From the NCBI RefSeq assembly GCF_033473495.1, contig NC_088943.1, forward strand, positions 463,501 to 527,500: a DNA stretch of 64,000 nucleotides. The letters run 5' to 3'. Positions within the stretch are counted from its first letter, which is position 1, and the number at the start of each line of letters is the position of its first letter. The translations under genes and the position numbers were made by a program. Below the pieces are notes generated by a model. It was given only the letters and a program-made list of their open reading frames with translations. It had not been told where the DNA came from and did no database searches. Source of the DNA: Cercospora beticola. Lineage: Eukaryota; Ascomycota; Dothideomycetes; Mycosphaerellales; Mycosphaerellaceae. This document shows, piece by piece, positions 1 through 15,720 of the stretch.

Positions 1-1806
1 CTATACGACGCAAGGACATTCTCCTTCTTTGCTGTTTCTGGAAGACTGTGTCGCACATAGACCAGATACGGGCACATCGAACCAGGATCCACGTGTTGAT
101 ATCTCGCCAAGCTCATGTCCAAGCGACGCGGCGGCATGGTTGAGTCACGGCAAGATTGCCGCAGGATCGGATCTATATTGCTACGTGTGACACTGCATTC
201 CTGCTTCCGGTAACTCATATGTGTAGGGCAGAGCTTTCGCGAGCTCGAGAACGGCGGTCTGTCCAAACGCGCACGACGTGGTCACCGATTGAGAGCACAC
301 CAGACATCAGTCCATAGTGGGCGAAGACTATATCTGGCCACACGGCGAGAAGTCAACGACCAAGCCCAAGAATAGCACACATTGAAGTGGAGAGGAATGT
401 ATCGACACGGACATCTTTCGAAAATTCAAGAGCAGATCGGATTTTCGCAGTCGACCGAAGTCCGTAACATCCCAGGCAAGTCCTCGCGTCCCCGTGGCTG
501 TCACAAGATATGTATAGTAGATACTTCTGAGCCTGGGAAACTCACACGGAGTGACTCTGACCCGCCAGCCGTAATATCTTCCATGCGTCAGAACATTTGA
601 TAGCATTCAGATGATCCGAGGAGCGGAGAAACTGAAGCTGATGCTGCTCAATGACGACCAACCATCCTACCCCTTCGATCTTTTCTCCGCGCCAGAATGA
701 GGATCAATCGCTCTCAAGTCTTCGTGAACAAGAACTAGCATTCAAGACAAGCCGTCCTGTCACTTCTCCTCACTCGGTATCTCAGCTCAATGCCTCGCCA
801 TCCTCGACGAGAGACGTTCATCGCCGCGCATGGCCTGCTCCGTTTTTGACCATGATCGAAATACCATTGAGAACCACCATTGGCATTCTGTCTCCTCTCG
901 CATCTACACGAGCCCATCCCGTGCATATCAACCCTACTTCCATCTAATCTGTCCCTTCTCTTCCTTTCCGCCCTCCACGTCCCCTCCATCTCACAATTTC
1001 CTCAAACCCCTCTATATCTCGCTCCTCACAAACAAACATCTCAAGACCAAACCAAACCACCCACCCTCTCCCAATCCTCTCCTCCTTTTCTCCTCCTCCT
1101 TCCTCCACCTTATCAACCACTTTTTCTTTCCCACAAATTCTCAAAATACTCCTTCTTCCCTAGCACGACCACACCAGCCAAGTCCCCCATCCATCCATCA
1201 TCATCAACCCTCCTTCGACGTCTCTCGTACTTACCATATCTGCCCCACAATGTCAATCCCTTTTCATCGAGATCCCAATTTTCCCAGCCGATTAGCTATC
1301 GACAAAGTTGAGCCAATTCATTAAGTAAGTACACTGGCAGACAAATCACTCAGAAGCTAAGGCTGCGTGAGACATTTCACTCCTCACATCTCGGAAACAT
1401 CGAAGCCCCGGAGAAGGAGGGGGCAGGTATATTTACTTTCCATTCTGTTCTCTTCAACAAAGCCATATACCACGTCACGGAGAGGAGAGATTTAGAAATG
1501 TGGCAAAGCAGTTGGAATGTGGGGACAGCATAGCCATTATCACAGCCCAAGCCGTAATCAGCCAAGGAGCCCGACAGTGTAGCGACCAAGCTGAAAGGTT
1601 TCATGCCTATTTGGGAGAGATGAGGGAGAAACAGTTTGAACAAATTGTCGTACTTTCATTTCATTTCACAAAGAGGATATCTTCTTTTATAATACTACCC
1701 ACCTCGCCAGTGCAAGTGGTAGCAGAGATGTCATTCCCGTCCTGTCACATCAACAACCTCTTTCATTCATCGTGAATCATCGTCCAATCTAAATCGATCG
1801 CATCGT
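1..1806. other. Intergenic region with a pyrimidine-rich tract and a 24-codon ORF
   Basis: I find no supported protein gene here. From about 940 to 1240 the plus strand is almost pure C/T, like a fungal core promoter or leader. It is followed by a 24-codon ORF (1250-1324) in good start context, and a GTAAGT donor lies immediately after its stop. This could be the leader of a non-coding or uORF-bearing transcript. The part nearest 1800 is probably 3' untranslated sequence of the catalase-peroxidase gene on the minus strand. Confidence 0.4.
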
Positions 1807-5827
<4,021 letters not shown>

Positions 5828-6266
5828 CTACGCCGAACAATCCGCATACTTGACCACATTCCCCAACTCTTCACTTCCCGTCTTGTGAGGCGTGCAACCG
5901 TTGCCTTGCACCTTGCACCGCCCGATATCCGTGGACTGACAGCATCCTTCTCGTCAGCATCATGTCTCCTCTCATGCGATGCGAGGATGTCCAACCGCTA
6001 TCCTGCAACTGACGACAGAATGAAAGAACGACTCACAGCCTGATGTCTACAAGGATAGATGTCGTTCAAATTTCCATTTTGCACGCAGTCGCCGAATTGA
6101 TTGACGGCCGTCCCGCCGTATGATTTCGGAAGGATGCAGGTCTGCAAGTACTGTAAGTTGTAACGCACCAGACGATGCGACCCTTGACGTGTGCTCCACT
6201 TACCCAAGCCGCTTGGACACCACCGGCAGCGGCTGCGAGGACGATGGCATAGAGACCGGACTTCAT
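5828..6266 (-). CDS. Small secreted cysteine-rich protein (candidate effector), 3 exons
   Basis: I rebuilt this gene from splice signals. Exons are 6204-6266, 6037-6141 and 5828-5935. Intron 1 (62 nt) is GTAAGT..TTGCAG. Intron 2 (101 nt) is GTGAGT..TGTCAG with a GCTGAC branch. All junctions are phase 0 and give a 91-residue protein. It begins with a textbook signal peptide (MKSGLYAIVLAAAAGGVQA), followed by a roughly 70-residue mature chain with six cysteines, compatible with three disulfides. An alternative acceptor 9 nt upstream in intron 1 would add Tyr-Leu-Gln in frame. No known family is recognised. Size, secretion signal and cysteine content match fungal effector-like or antimicrobial proteins, but the function is inferred only. 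Confidence 0.72.
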
Positions 6267-6848
6267 TGTTGCTTTGTGTTTTTGACGAAAGAATCTTGAA
6301 ACGATTAAACTTCGCAGGACGCAACGACGAAGCTGAAGATGCACGACTCGGGTTCTTATCTTTTTACGAGACGTTCCAGATCGCACAACTAGTCTGATCA
6401 CACAACTAGTCTGCTGGCACTTCTTCTGCATCCGCCTACACCGCGGCAGCCACGAACCTATCCGGTTCGAGCAAGGAGGCAGACACTTACGAGCTCCTGT
6501 GACCTAGTCAATGACCGGTTGTACAATTTTGCTGTGGTCTTGACCTGCTCGCGCACATAGCGCTGACCGGCCGTCTTGGCAAGTCAGGAAATACTGACTC
6601 TCCGAGACTGCGATGGCCTTGTGCGGCCACATTCCGAGCGATTCTTGATAAGTTGCGTGGTGCGTTCTGATGCAACGACTTCCTTCTAGCTTGTCTCTCG
6701 GCCAATCCTCACCAGTCTGCATGCAGAACAGCTTCGATGAGGCCTGGTGCTTTAGAAGCCAAGGAGCGAACGAATGAGCACGGGCTGGGGCACGACAGCC
6801 TACGACCATTGGCCTTAGCTCGAGGGTCTGGTTGATGCCGAAACGGGC
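6267..6848. other. Intergenic region
   Basis: No gene is seen. This region holds the promoter side of the small secreted protein and the left flank of the LINE insertion. Confidence 0.4.
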
Positions 6849-6862
6849 AATATGCTATTGCT
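6849..6862. repeat. Left copy of LINE target-site duplication
   Basis: The 14-mer AATATGCTATTGCT occurs here and again, identical, at 7802-7815, exactly bracketing the LINE fragment. The bases outside the two copies differ, as expected for a target-site duplication. Confidence 0.85.
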
Positions 6863-7801
6863 CAGCCCTCCAGAAGGAGACAGAGATTCCACCAATGCAC
6901 CTATATACCCAGGAACTAACAAGGAACCATGCGGGAAAAGCAGTTGGCAAACCCGCTACAAAGTACATTCAAGACCGGTGCAAACAGGTCCAAGAGGAGT
7001 GTAGGAGGAAGAAGAAGGGTACAGCCCAGGCACAGACCCTATGGACAAGACAGGCAGCTATCGTAGCAATGATAAATAGCCAGGAGAGGAAGAGTACCAA
7101 ACGGGGAGAGTACATGCCGAAGGCATGGTGGCTCCATCGGGAATGGAACAAACGATGGAAGGCCCAAGTCGCGAAAAGACAGGCGGCCCAACAGGGCCAG
7201 GAACTACCAGCGACATGGAAGGATACCGAGAAAGGCAGGACACTCCATAAAGGATGGACAAGGAAACAAAGTACAATGGCGACCCTCATCCGGACGGAAC
7301 ATATTGGGTTCAATGCTTACCTTGCGAGGAGAAGGGTCCCAGGGAGGACACCCGAGTGCCCATGCGGCTACAGAGCCCAAACACCGAAGCACGTCCTGTT
7401 GTTCTGCCCGGCGTGGCAGGAATCAAGAGAACGGCTTATTGAGGCCGCGGGATCGTCGTGGCAAGAGATGACCCAGACAAGAAGAGGGTTATGTGCGACA
7501 ACAAAGTGGATGATCCGGGAAGGTTTGCTGGAACAGTTCTCTCTCGCGAGAGAGGCACTAGAGAGAGAGGAGGAAGGGAACTAGGTGCCTGGTGAGAGGA
7601 AGGAGCCATAGAGATCCTCTCTATGTCCAAATGCCGAACAGACGCTAGGGGTGGGGATGGAATCCCACAAGACACAAGGGAGGTGAGGGGTTTTATGCCG
7701 GAGGCTATAGGCCGAGGGCTTTTACCCTCGGCGAACATCGTAGAGATAGCTGCTTGTCCCGTAGTTGGAATAGTACAGCAATATAAGAATTTTATTATTA
7801 T
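6863..7801 (+). mobile_element. 5'-truncated Tad-like non-LTR retrotransposon (LINE) copy
   Basis: This is a 939-bp insertion flanked by a perfect 14-bp target-site duplication. It carries only the 3' end of a LINE ORF2, a roughly 220-bp 3' UTR and an AT-rich tail made of TTA-like units. These are the hallmarks of target-primed reverse transcription with 5' truncation. The reading frame is intact across the fragment and the duplication is undecayed, so the insertion looks recent and not heavily hit by repeat-induced point mutation. Confidence 0.85.
6865..7584 (+). pseudogene. C-terminal fragment of LINE ORF2 (Tad1 clade)
   Basis: About 239 codons remain. The chain has the conserved tail of fungal Tad-like LINEs: a Trp-rich linker, a RTEHIGFNAYLARRRVPG segment and a zinc-binding C-x-C-x8-H-x4-C box (CPCGYRAQTPKHVLLFC). 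The endonuclease and reverse transcriptase domains are missing because of 5' truncation, so it cannot be autonomous. The first codons of the open frame are host flank and target-site duplication, not element. Confidence 0.85.
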
Positions 7802-7815
7802 AATATGCTATTGCT
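7802..7815. repeat. Right copy of LINE target-site duplication
   Basis: Identical to 6849-6862. It directly follows the AT-rich tail of the element. Confidence 0.85.
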
Positions 7816-9038
7816 GAATTGAGCATTAGAATTGACTATGGCAACTAACTTAAAGAGGCAAGCCGACGTGCGAAAATAGGAATTTCTCGTGACCGACTGC
7901 AAATTTTCTTGGCCTGGATGGTGATGTTTCACGGATCGGGACATCTTCGCTTCCCAGGCACAAAAGAGGCGTTGGCGAGAAGGCGGTCTGGAACAATCTA
8001 CGGGCAATCTTCTTAGGCATTTGATAGAGGGACAGAAAGGACAGACTCTCTTCGCTCAAAGAATCCTTCGTCTTGTAAAGGAAAAGATTCCTTCCGACTT
8101 GCGGCTTGCGTTTTGTTCAATCCAGAGCGACCTGAAGACTCCTTGTCGAAACGCGCAGCAACAGCATTCGATCGATCGGCAGTTTTTCTGGTGCCCGCAA
8201 ACGCAATCAAAGCCTCTTTCCTCGATGCGGAATGGCACACGAAACAGAGATCGTGATCACACTCTGGATCATTCTGCTTGAGCGTACCATTCGTTTTTCC
8301 GAGTCGCAACGCAAACGAACAAGGGTCTGCTTGTTTGTCTCCAAAACGCTTCAAGCATGCAGCTTTGCAGATTGGACTCCTCCAGATACAACCATTGTGA
8401 TGCCGCGAGTTGGCCAAGGCAGCAGTCTTCAATGACCTCCCGCCCCAATTGGAGACGAACTCGCTCAGACCTTGAAACTTCCCCAAACCCCAACCCCAGC
8501 CCGTGTTCGCATGACAACATCCAGACTACAGGCCATTTCGAGCTTCTTGTTTTCCAAACCAAATTTGAGATCCTCGAGCCGCAGGCTTGTTTCTTCTTGT
8601 TTGCACCCATCGATTTCTTAATGTCGGTTATGAAATGAAGGAATCGATTCTTGTTGAGACAGCAGCAGCAAGACTGTATCAAAGAAAATGAGCTGCATTT
8701 TCCGCATTGTAAAGCAATTTGCGTTCGTCTAGACTGCTGAGATCGGATCTCCATCTGTTTCGACGCAGCGACTACGACCTACGAGGTAGGTAGAATCCAC
8801 GCCTTGTGGAAAAGCTTCGCCTACATCTGGAGAAGAGAACACAGAACTTGATCATGCTCTCAGGCACACAGTCCAGCTGAGACATGCCGATTTCTCCACT
8901 CCCAACTCAGCGGCCTCTAGACCCGATCTTCTTCCCTTTCACTCTCATCTCTCGCTAAAGATTCACGCAGTGCCCACCTCCCCACAATCCAAACGACAAG
9001 AGCCCTCTTCTCCTCCCCAACAGATCGTCTTTCCACCC
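7816..9038. other. Intergenic region
   Basis: Open frames on both strands (for example 8013-8486 minus) lack ATG starts, domains and splice logic. Nothing here can be supported as a gene. Confidence 0.4.
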
Positions 9039-9670
9039 TCAACACCCTCCCACATTCCCAACAACATAAGTACTCCCCCACTTACCCCCCAAATTCACAT
9101 TATAGCACCCCGCCCTCAAACACCGAAAATGTTGATTGTGTTGATGGCTCCTCGAGGGTCCATGTCCACATTCGTCGTCTTGCTATATGTACATTATCAA
9201 ACATGTTAGCACACACATTCCATCACCGTAGACATTAGCAGATCGATTGATTTTATGTTCCTTGTGTGATTACTGCGGACGTTTAGAGGATAGTGTTTCT
9301 TTGCAAAGTGGGGGAAGGGCGGAGGCATTTAGAAAGAAAGCGTTCCTTTCGTTTCGGGGGAGAAGGGTTACGAGACTTACCCAGAGATCTACATCAAAGA
9401 ACCCGCAGCCTTCGCTGAGACGAAAGGAGTGTTTGTTCAGCAATGCTTTATGGCAAAAGCCATTTGGTGGGATCTCTGTCAATGGACTTGGGGAGTTGTC
9501 GTTGTCGCAGTTGTTGCCGTGAAATCTGGCAGGATGTGTTAGTAGTACACGACATCTTGTGAGTTGTGTTTCAATGCGAATAGAAGGTGGTCGTACTGTT
9601 GTACTGTACATGCTGCTTGTGCGAGGGAGATGATGGGGAGGAGAAGAGACAGGGTATGGGTGAGGAGCAT
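9039..9670 (-). CDS. Small secreted cysteine-rich protein (candidate effector), 3 exons
   Basis: Rebuilt from splice signals. Exons are 9597-9670, 9381-9525 and 9039-9182. Intron 1 (71 nt) starts GTACGA and ends with a perfect TACTAAC branch and TGCCAG. Intron 2 (197 nt) is GTAAGT..ATATAG with a GCTAAC branch. The product is about 120 aa. It starts with a signal peptide (MLLTHTLSLLLPIISLAQA), and the mature chain carries eight cysteines, the last being the final residue. There is a further GTAAGT at the 3' end of exon 3, so the C-terminus could differ. It shows no obvious similarity to the secreted protein at 5828-6266 and belongs to no family I recognise. A secreted, disulfide-rich effector-like role is inferred. 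Confidence 0.68.
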
Positions 9671-12075
9671 CTTGCTTGAGAAAATCGGGGATAGTGCGAT
9701 GGATGGAGGATGAGAAGAAGACGAGGGTGTTGAGATATACTACGCATCTGTTTGTCGTGAAAAGGTCATGAGGTCTTGCTGCTTGGTGTAAAGACACAGC
9801 TTAGGCATATTGTGCAACATCAGAACACAAATGTACGTCGCAAACAATTTCGACTTCATGTGGTACACGGCTGTGTGCATTGTTCATCGCAGTTGTGCTT
9901 CGAGCGACCTGCCTCGCGATTGTTGATGGTGACGATGTATGTGGTAGTTGTGCCGTGGCTGAGCTTTAATGTAGAATGAAGGTTCCCCAGATGTTGCAAG
10001 GACTGAAGTCGCGTGCGTGTATCAGCGTGTCGGAGTCAAAACTCGGCGAACTCACATTGGTACGACTCGTCCAACAACAGAAGGCGGGAGGAGAATATTC
10101 GCTCTCCGCATAGGAGAGGAGACACTCAATGCAGGCTCGCCAATCCTATGCGACTGATGGCCAGGGTGGAAGAGCGGAGAGCCGGGTGATGAGTTCGAGC
10201 AACATGGCCATGCCCGTAGAAAGTGCTCGAATCGATTGCTAGCGACATACGCTCTCCACTACCTGGCGTTGCACTCATATAAGAGGCAGCGAACATTGGT
10301 GATCCGGAGAGTCGGCCATTCTCAAACCTCTGGGCAGAGCTTGAAGTGCTTCGTGTATCGTGGAGAAGAACTTCGACGCCACCCATTGCACTGCGTTCAT
10401 TGCGCTATTGCCTTTTCCCACAAAGTACGAAGCCGGTTATGCTGGGTGAGCAGCGAGATCGTCAAACGAGGCGGCATATGCAGGTGCTCATTGAAAGCCT
10501 TATGATCCCATCGCAGCCGCCTCTTTCACGATGGCATGGGAGCGTTCGGACGTGCATAAGACTTTGGAAGGAGAAGGAGGCTCTCAAGGACCGAGCATCG
10601 CTAGCCCAAGGTGTGTCATGGCCAATGAATGCTTCGATGGCTTGCTCTTCGTTCTTGACTTCGCGTTCTTTCGTCCTTTCCTAGTGGAATATCGCTCGCA
10701 TGAAAACCAGTTGCACAAAGCGAGTCCTAGGCGTCCAGCTAACACGACTCGCTGTCAAAGTACAGGCGTAAGGAGTCTTCTGCCAGGCCGATGTGATCGT
10801 AGATGTATGCGTTGGCGACCAGATGCATGTTCATGTGTAGTAAAGAAAGGCTGACTACTGCAGCGGGGAAGCTGAGTGTCCGTTTGGTGATTGGTTGCTG
10901 GACGTCGAAGCCACAAACCCATTGGGTACAATGCGCAAATCTGATCGGGAGTTGACTCCTCAAACCACAAGCTCTGCATCTGGCAGAAATGGTGTATTCG
11001 TTCCAGAACGGCATATCCTGCCAAGACGCGCCCGCGATACTTCTTTTTCGCGAGTTCACGAATATGCTGGAGCATGCCGGTTCCGCAGCGGGCATCATGG
11101 ACAGCAACGTATCAGTTGCGGCTTTGACACATCATCCCATCAGGCGTGGAGATCCTCGAATGCGTTGTCAAACCAGCCCAGGCCTGTCGCTGCATTAAGG
11201 ACCGGTCACTGTAGCGGAAATTGCGGCCCTTCTCTCTCGTATCGCATGCGAGTAGTTGCATTGGCCGAGTCAGTCGATTCGATCGATATCGGAGCATGCA
11301 TTTGCCTTGCATTGTTGGTGTTGTTCCAGAACGGATGTGCCAAGCATAGCCAGGTTGAAGTAACTCCCACTGTGAGGGCCCCTCGTTCACCAACATCCCA
11401 CTCCTCAGCACATCCATTCGTGCATGGAAACACCAGAGTACGAGCTCGCAAAGTGCAGTCGATCGCTCTCTTCACGAATCGCGTAGTCCAAAGGAGCTTG
11501 CTTCCGCTCGCTGCAAAATCCAGCCGAGGTCGGCAAAATCGGGACAGGCCGGAGCATTTCCGCATGCAGAGCTTGCAAGTTCGAATCACAGCCTCATCTT
11601 ATCAGATGAGCAAAGCATACTCTGCCCGCGCATACTGGCTCGATCGCGAAAGCTCCCTTTTCTCCGAGACGAGAGCGAAAGTCGTAAGTTCGTCGTCAGA
11701 CGTGCCTGGCTCGTTTTGTGCGAAGCCGACCGGGGAAGTGCTGGGACGCCCGCCGTGACCGGATTGGATCTTGCAAGGCTTTGCAGGGTCCGCGGAGTGT
11801 TGGCCGTGGCGATGACGGACGGTGAGGAGGAGAGGAAGTGAACGATTCGATCTGTTATTGTACCGCGCATTGTGCGGAAGAAGAGAGTCGGCGAGGTTTG
11901 TTGAGAGCGAAAGTTCCAGTCGCCGTTCGCATCTCAGGCTGTCCTGGTAGGCGGCCGCGTCTCATTTCTCAAACTTCGATCTCGTCCAGCGACAGAGCGG
12001 AAGCGTCCACGGAGGCCTTCGACTCGGAGATTCCGACCTGGAATTGGCGTCCATCACACGAGAAGCACATTCAAC
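9671..12075. other. Long gene-poor region
   Basis: Apart from the possible BTB remnant listed separately, I see no coding logic. The longest frame (10895-11758 plus, 287 codons) has random composition and no domain. Confidence 0.4.
10755..11111 (-). pseudogene. Possible degenerate BTB/POZ-domain remnant
   Basis: A minus-strand frame opening just after a TGA reads YVAVHDARCGTGMLQHIREL, then an ELAKKKYRGRV helix and an EESTPDQICALYP segment. This resembles the end of fungal BTB domains (vYvlAdkY..L+.LAk.KY..rv... ESTP). A neighbouring frame contains another protein-like stretch (10739-10860). No intact start, intron logic or full domain is seen, so it is either an old remnant or chance. The call is weak. 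Confidence 0.25.
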
Positions 12076-12387
12076 ATGCCCAAGACCATTCGCCAACTTC
12101 TCACCGAACCCAGCAGCAACCCGAGATACGTGCGGCTGCACAACGCCAGCTATTCATCCCGCGAACTGCTCGGTGAAATCATCTCGATGGCCGGCAGAAT
12201 CGTACGTCGCGTCTCCGAGGCTCAGATGTCCAGCAATGATGAGCGGTGGTGGCCGATTCGAGAGATTGCGAGCAAATGGGACAGTATTCGGGCATATCCG
12301 GAGATGCTGCAGGATGCAGATGCGGAGCTGTTGAAGATTCTGGTGCTGGATGCATATGCCGACTTGGAGAGGTTGGAAGGAAGGTGA
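12076..12387 (+). CDS. Small hypothetical protein (103 aa)
   Basis: A single-exon ORF with a clean ATG. The product is helical and charged (ELLGEIISMAGRIVRRVSE, then ELLKILVLDAYADLERLEGR), with a WWPIREIASKWDSI segment in between. There is no signal peptide, transmembrane segment or recognised domain. Composition is far more protein-like than in the surrounding spacer, which is the main support. The function is unknown. Confidence 0.5.
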   Translation: MPKTIRQLLTEPSSNPRYVRLHNASYSSRELLGEIISMAGRIVRRVSEAQMSSNDERWWPIREIASKWDSIRAYPEMLQDADAELLKILVLDAYADLERLEGR

Positions 12388-13378
12388 TGGAGGAGGCCGC
12401 GAAGTGGTCTTGAGACTAAGGATCCGGCTAGGTGGGGTGTAGGTGTGGGGCTGGAAGAGGAGTCTGTTACTCGTGAGCTGTCTGTGGCGCACAGTCTTCA
12501 ACACTGAGCAGAGATGGGAGAGAGAGGTTTGACATGATATGAGGAGGTGAAGTCGCGGGGAACTGTGGGCAAAGGCATGAAGGAACGAAAGGAATGGATA
12601 CCCAATGGGCTGGTGATCGCGAAGGACGCGCAAATGTACCTGCGCTTGGAGCAATTGGCGTATAGCGGTGCAGTGGAAGCACACAAAATGTGGTTTCGAT
12701 ATCAACAAGATGTTTCGCGACGATGGCAGAGTGCAATGCAACCTCTCGCAATGTTTCTGGCTCTTGTATAGTCTTGTCAAGTGGCTTGTTCGTGGTCTCT
12801 CAGTCTTGTGTTCATCTTCTGTGTGGATAACACTGAAACGAGCTCATCACGGTGGAGGCTGTATGGTCGACGATGAATGGCAGCAGGTGAAGTCCAAGTG
12901 CGATTGATAAAAGGTGGAAAGAGCAGAGCAAAAACGTAATACATGCCCAGTCAGGCATCCAGGCACGCTTGTGGCACGGCACCTGATCCGGTCAGCGTAT
13001 CAGAGCAATTCTGATTACAACGCCTTGTCCCAAAACAGGCGACAGCGCTCCCGCCATCTTTCCGCTGCATCAGAACTCTATTTCCAGTGACATTTTTACC
13101 ATATTCGAGACACTTTTGCTCAGCCCGTGCTGCGTTCACCAAACAGAAGTCAAGTACCCCAGGCGTTCAACACCGCTTCAACGCCTCTGCACGACTAGAC
13201 CGGGGCCCCGGAGATAGTGGAACACGTTCAGTAATCGATGCACAGAAAGCCCAACGTCAGCTGTCACCAGTATCCGATGTAGAATGGGGCAATGTAGCTG
13301 TCTAGATAAATGTACACGCTTCACAATTCTTAAGACGCCGGCGAAGTGATGCTTTCTGCCCTCTATTCAATCCTCTAA
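12388..13378. other. Intergenic region
   Basis: No gene seen. The left part has purine-rich sequence downstream of the small ORF. The right part is the 3' flank of the first Zn(2)Cys(6) regulator. Confidence 0.4.
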
Positions 13379-15720
13379 CTAGATCTTCAACTCCCTCACC
13401 GCCGCCTCAATCGTCTCCTGGCCCCCAGGCCTCGAAGCCGGCCCCCTCAAAATATTCGGATACTCCGAACTAATCCTCTTCCAATCCACCTCTGTCCACA
13501 CATTCTTCCCAAAAAACTCCAACATCCTCTCCACACTCTCCGGAAGTTTCACACCCATCTCCAACGCCGTCCGATGCAACATCCGATTAATCCCTCTCGG
13601 TAGCATCAAATGCATGCTAAAAGCCAAAAGACATCGACAGCAATCTTCAAACGCAGCAATGACTTCTGGGGCGTGAAGGCAGCGTTTGCTGGGATCCTTG
13701 TCGCGATCCATACATCGGAGGAGGATTGAAGCCACCATGGCGGCGACTTGAAAGAGGAAGGGGGGAGTTTGTTTGTAGCCGTAGTGTTGGCGGTAGTCTC
13801 GGAGGATTGCGGTGCTTTGGATCGCGTAGCGGAGGGTACGTGAGCGGACTGCGTCTCGTTCGACTTTGTCGAAGTAAATGCTGGCTTCGCTGAGGAGGAC
13901 TTCGGCCCAGTGGTCGTTGAGCATCATTTGCGCGACGAAGTATTGGGCGCTGTGGACGTGTCAGCCACGCATTCGTGCCGATCCATCATACTCATGCAAA
14001 CATACTGGAATTCGTACAGAGGTGTCGGCATTTTAGGCGTGTAATGGAGTGGAGCCGGTAGGTACTGATACCAATACCGCATTCTCGATTCCAATTCCCT
14101 GACACCTTTCCAAAAGGCCGGCTGCGTGAGATCTCGATCTTCGGCGCAGACGTCGTGGAGTATTTCCCACAAGAACGCACTCAGAGACTGGTTCTCCAGG
14201 GCCATCAGGTTCATGTGCATCGGGATGGGATCTTGCCGGGAACAAGGATACGGCCGCCAAAGCATCACTTCATCCTTCAAGATATGCCTGAGGTCGGGCG
14301 CGTTTTTGGCACAGACAATTTCGTTTCCGGACTTGCCGAATAGTCCCATGATCCAGTACCTGCCATGCGGTCAGTGGAGGTCGCGAGTTCGTAGACAGTT
14401 TTTCTCACATGTGATTTCGAACGACACATGATGCGATGCAGGCGCGAGCTCTTTTGTATGCCCGTGTGGCCTGCGCGTCCATGTCGCACGGGATCTCTGA
14501 GCTGTTCAAGTCTTTGATCATGCGCGCCAGATCTTGGTGAAGCGACCATCCAAGCCGATCTTGGCCACGCCACGAGGATCTGGTTAGCCCGTCAATGGCA
14601 ACGCTGGGCACCGTGTGCAGCAGACTGAAAACCTACTCTCCAGATAGGATCGATAATGCCTGAGCATTCGTGATTGACACCCGGCCCTTCTCCAACTCCC
14701 ACAATCGAAGAGCCTCTTTGTGGTAGTGTTCACCCCGGGTGAGATAGTCGTGGTCGTATGTGAAAGCCTCGTCGTGCTCAGAAAATAGCTACAGATCGTC
14801 AGTGTTACTAAACAAGAGGTGTAATGGTCAGTCATAGCTACCGAGCCACATGCGAGAACTGCATGAACGAGCAGCGGCGAACAGAAATGACTGTGCTGAT
14901 CACGAGATCGCATGTCTGCCAGGAACAGATCGGGTTCTAGATGCCTAGCAAATGGATTGGTCACAGAAAGATACGTGGAGACCAAATCCGAGACGCCGTC
15001 ATCAGTGCTGCTGCTGCTGCTGACCCATGGCGATGCAGGAACGCGGTGAATCGGTACTGACTTGCGTTGATCTCTGGGGTCATGCCCGTTCGTACGCGGC
15101 TCCTTGGAGGATTGTGGAGTCTCAGTCAGCATGCCGTTGGTGACTGGCAGTCTTCCAGTGATTTCCTCGAGCTTGATAACGCGGCTCCGGAGTGATCTCA
15201 GGGCATCAGGCGCGGGCATTTGGTGGAGTCCGAGAGAGTTGTTGAAGATATGCTCCGCAACGGCTACGATATCCTTGAGTGGGGCTGTCGGCTGCGCGAG
15301 TGAAATGAAAAGCTGCCCATAGACCCGCTGCTCATACATGAAGTTGTGCGCTTGTTGGATATCGTGGTGATGCCCGAGAACGCCGCGGATGGACTGGCCC
15401 GCTCGCACTCGACGTAGAATGTCAAAGGCTTGGTCTTGGTCGGCCGTCATGAGCAGATTATGGAGCTCCATGACGGGCTCCGTGGCCTGCAGCATTTCAT
15501 CGTGCTTCCGCTTGATGGCTTGCCTTCGGGTCTCGTTTTCTTGTGTGATCCAGACACATTCTACACCGGCGGCGGCACAGGAAGCGCAAGGCCTCTCTCC
15601 GCCGCATTTGGTCTTCCGCACGCGACATCGTTGACACGCCGCCGCGGCCTGTTGGCGTTTGGCGCGGCCAAAGGCGTGGAGCAGGACGTCGCTGGCCGCC
15701 GAATCTGCTCGATCCCCCAT
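13379..15720 (-). CDS. Zn(2)Cys(6) transcription factor (TF1), 5 exons
   Basis: Exons are 14842-15720, 14637-14788, 14409-14579, 14006-14359 and 13379-13949. The four introns are 49-57 nt with GT..AG ends and mostly CTGAC branches. Together they give about 708 aa. The DNA-binding cluster is C29-x2-C-x6-C-x5-C-x2-C-x6-C55 (CQRCRVRKTKCGGERPCASC) with basic residues around it. A Ser-rich hinge (SSSSST) comes from a CTG-type triplet run. The rest is the 'fungal specific transcription factor' middle homology region, seen in NPFARHLEPDLFLAD, CSPLLVHAVLACGS and RGQDRLGWSLHQDLARM. It lies on the same strand as a second regulator, a transporter and an NRPS, so it may regulate that locus (inference). 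Confidence 0.88.

Noticed and set aside
830..1324. 164-codon frame over the pyrimidine-rich tract
   Set aside because: Composition is Ser/Pro/Leu/His from CT-rich DNA, as expected of promoter sequence; no domain.
5936..6036. Short 34-nt intron candidate (6003-6036) in the first secreted-protein gene
   Set aside because: Below the usual minimum intron size and leads to a quick loss of the cysteine pattern; the 101-nt intron with a CTGAC branch is better.
8013..8486. 157-codon minus-strand ORF with several Cys
   Set aside because: Starts at a non-ATG codon, has no signal peptide, and no splice model improves it.
10895..11758. 287-codon plus-strand ORF
   Set aside because: No ATG-supported start logic, random composition and no homology-like motif.
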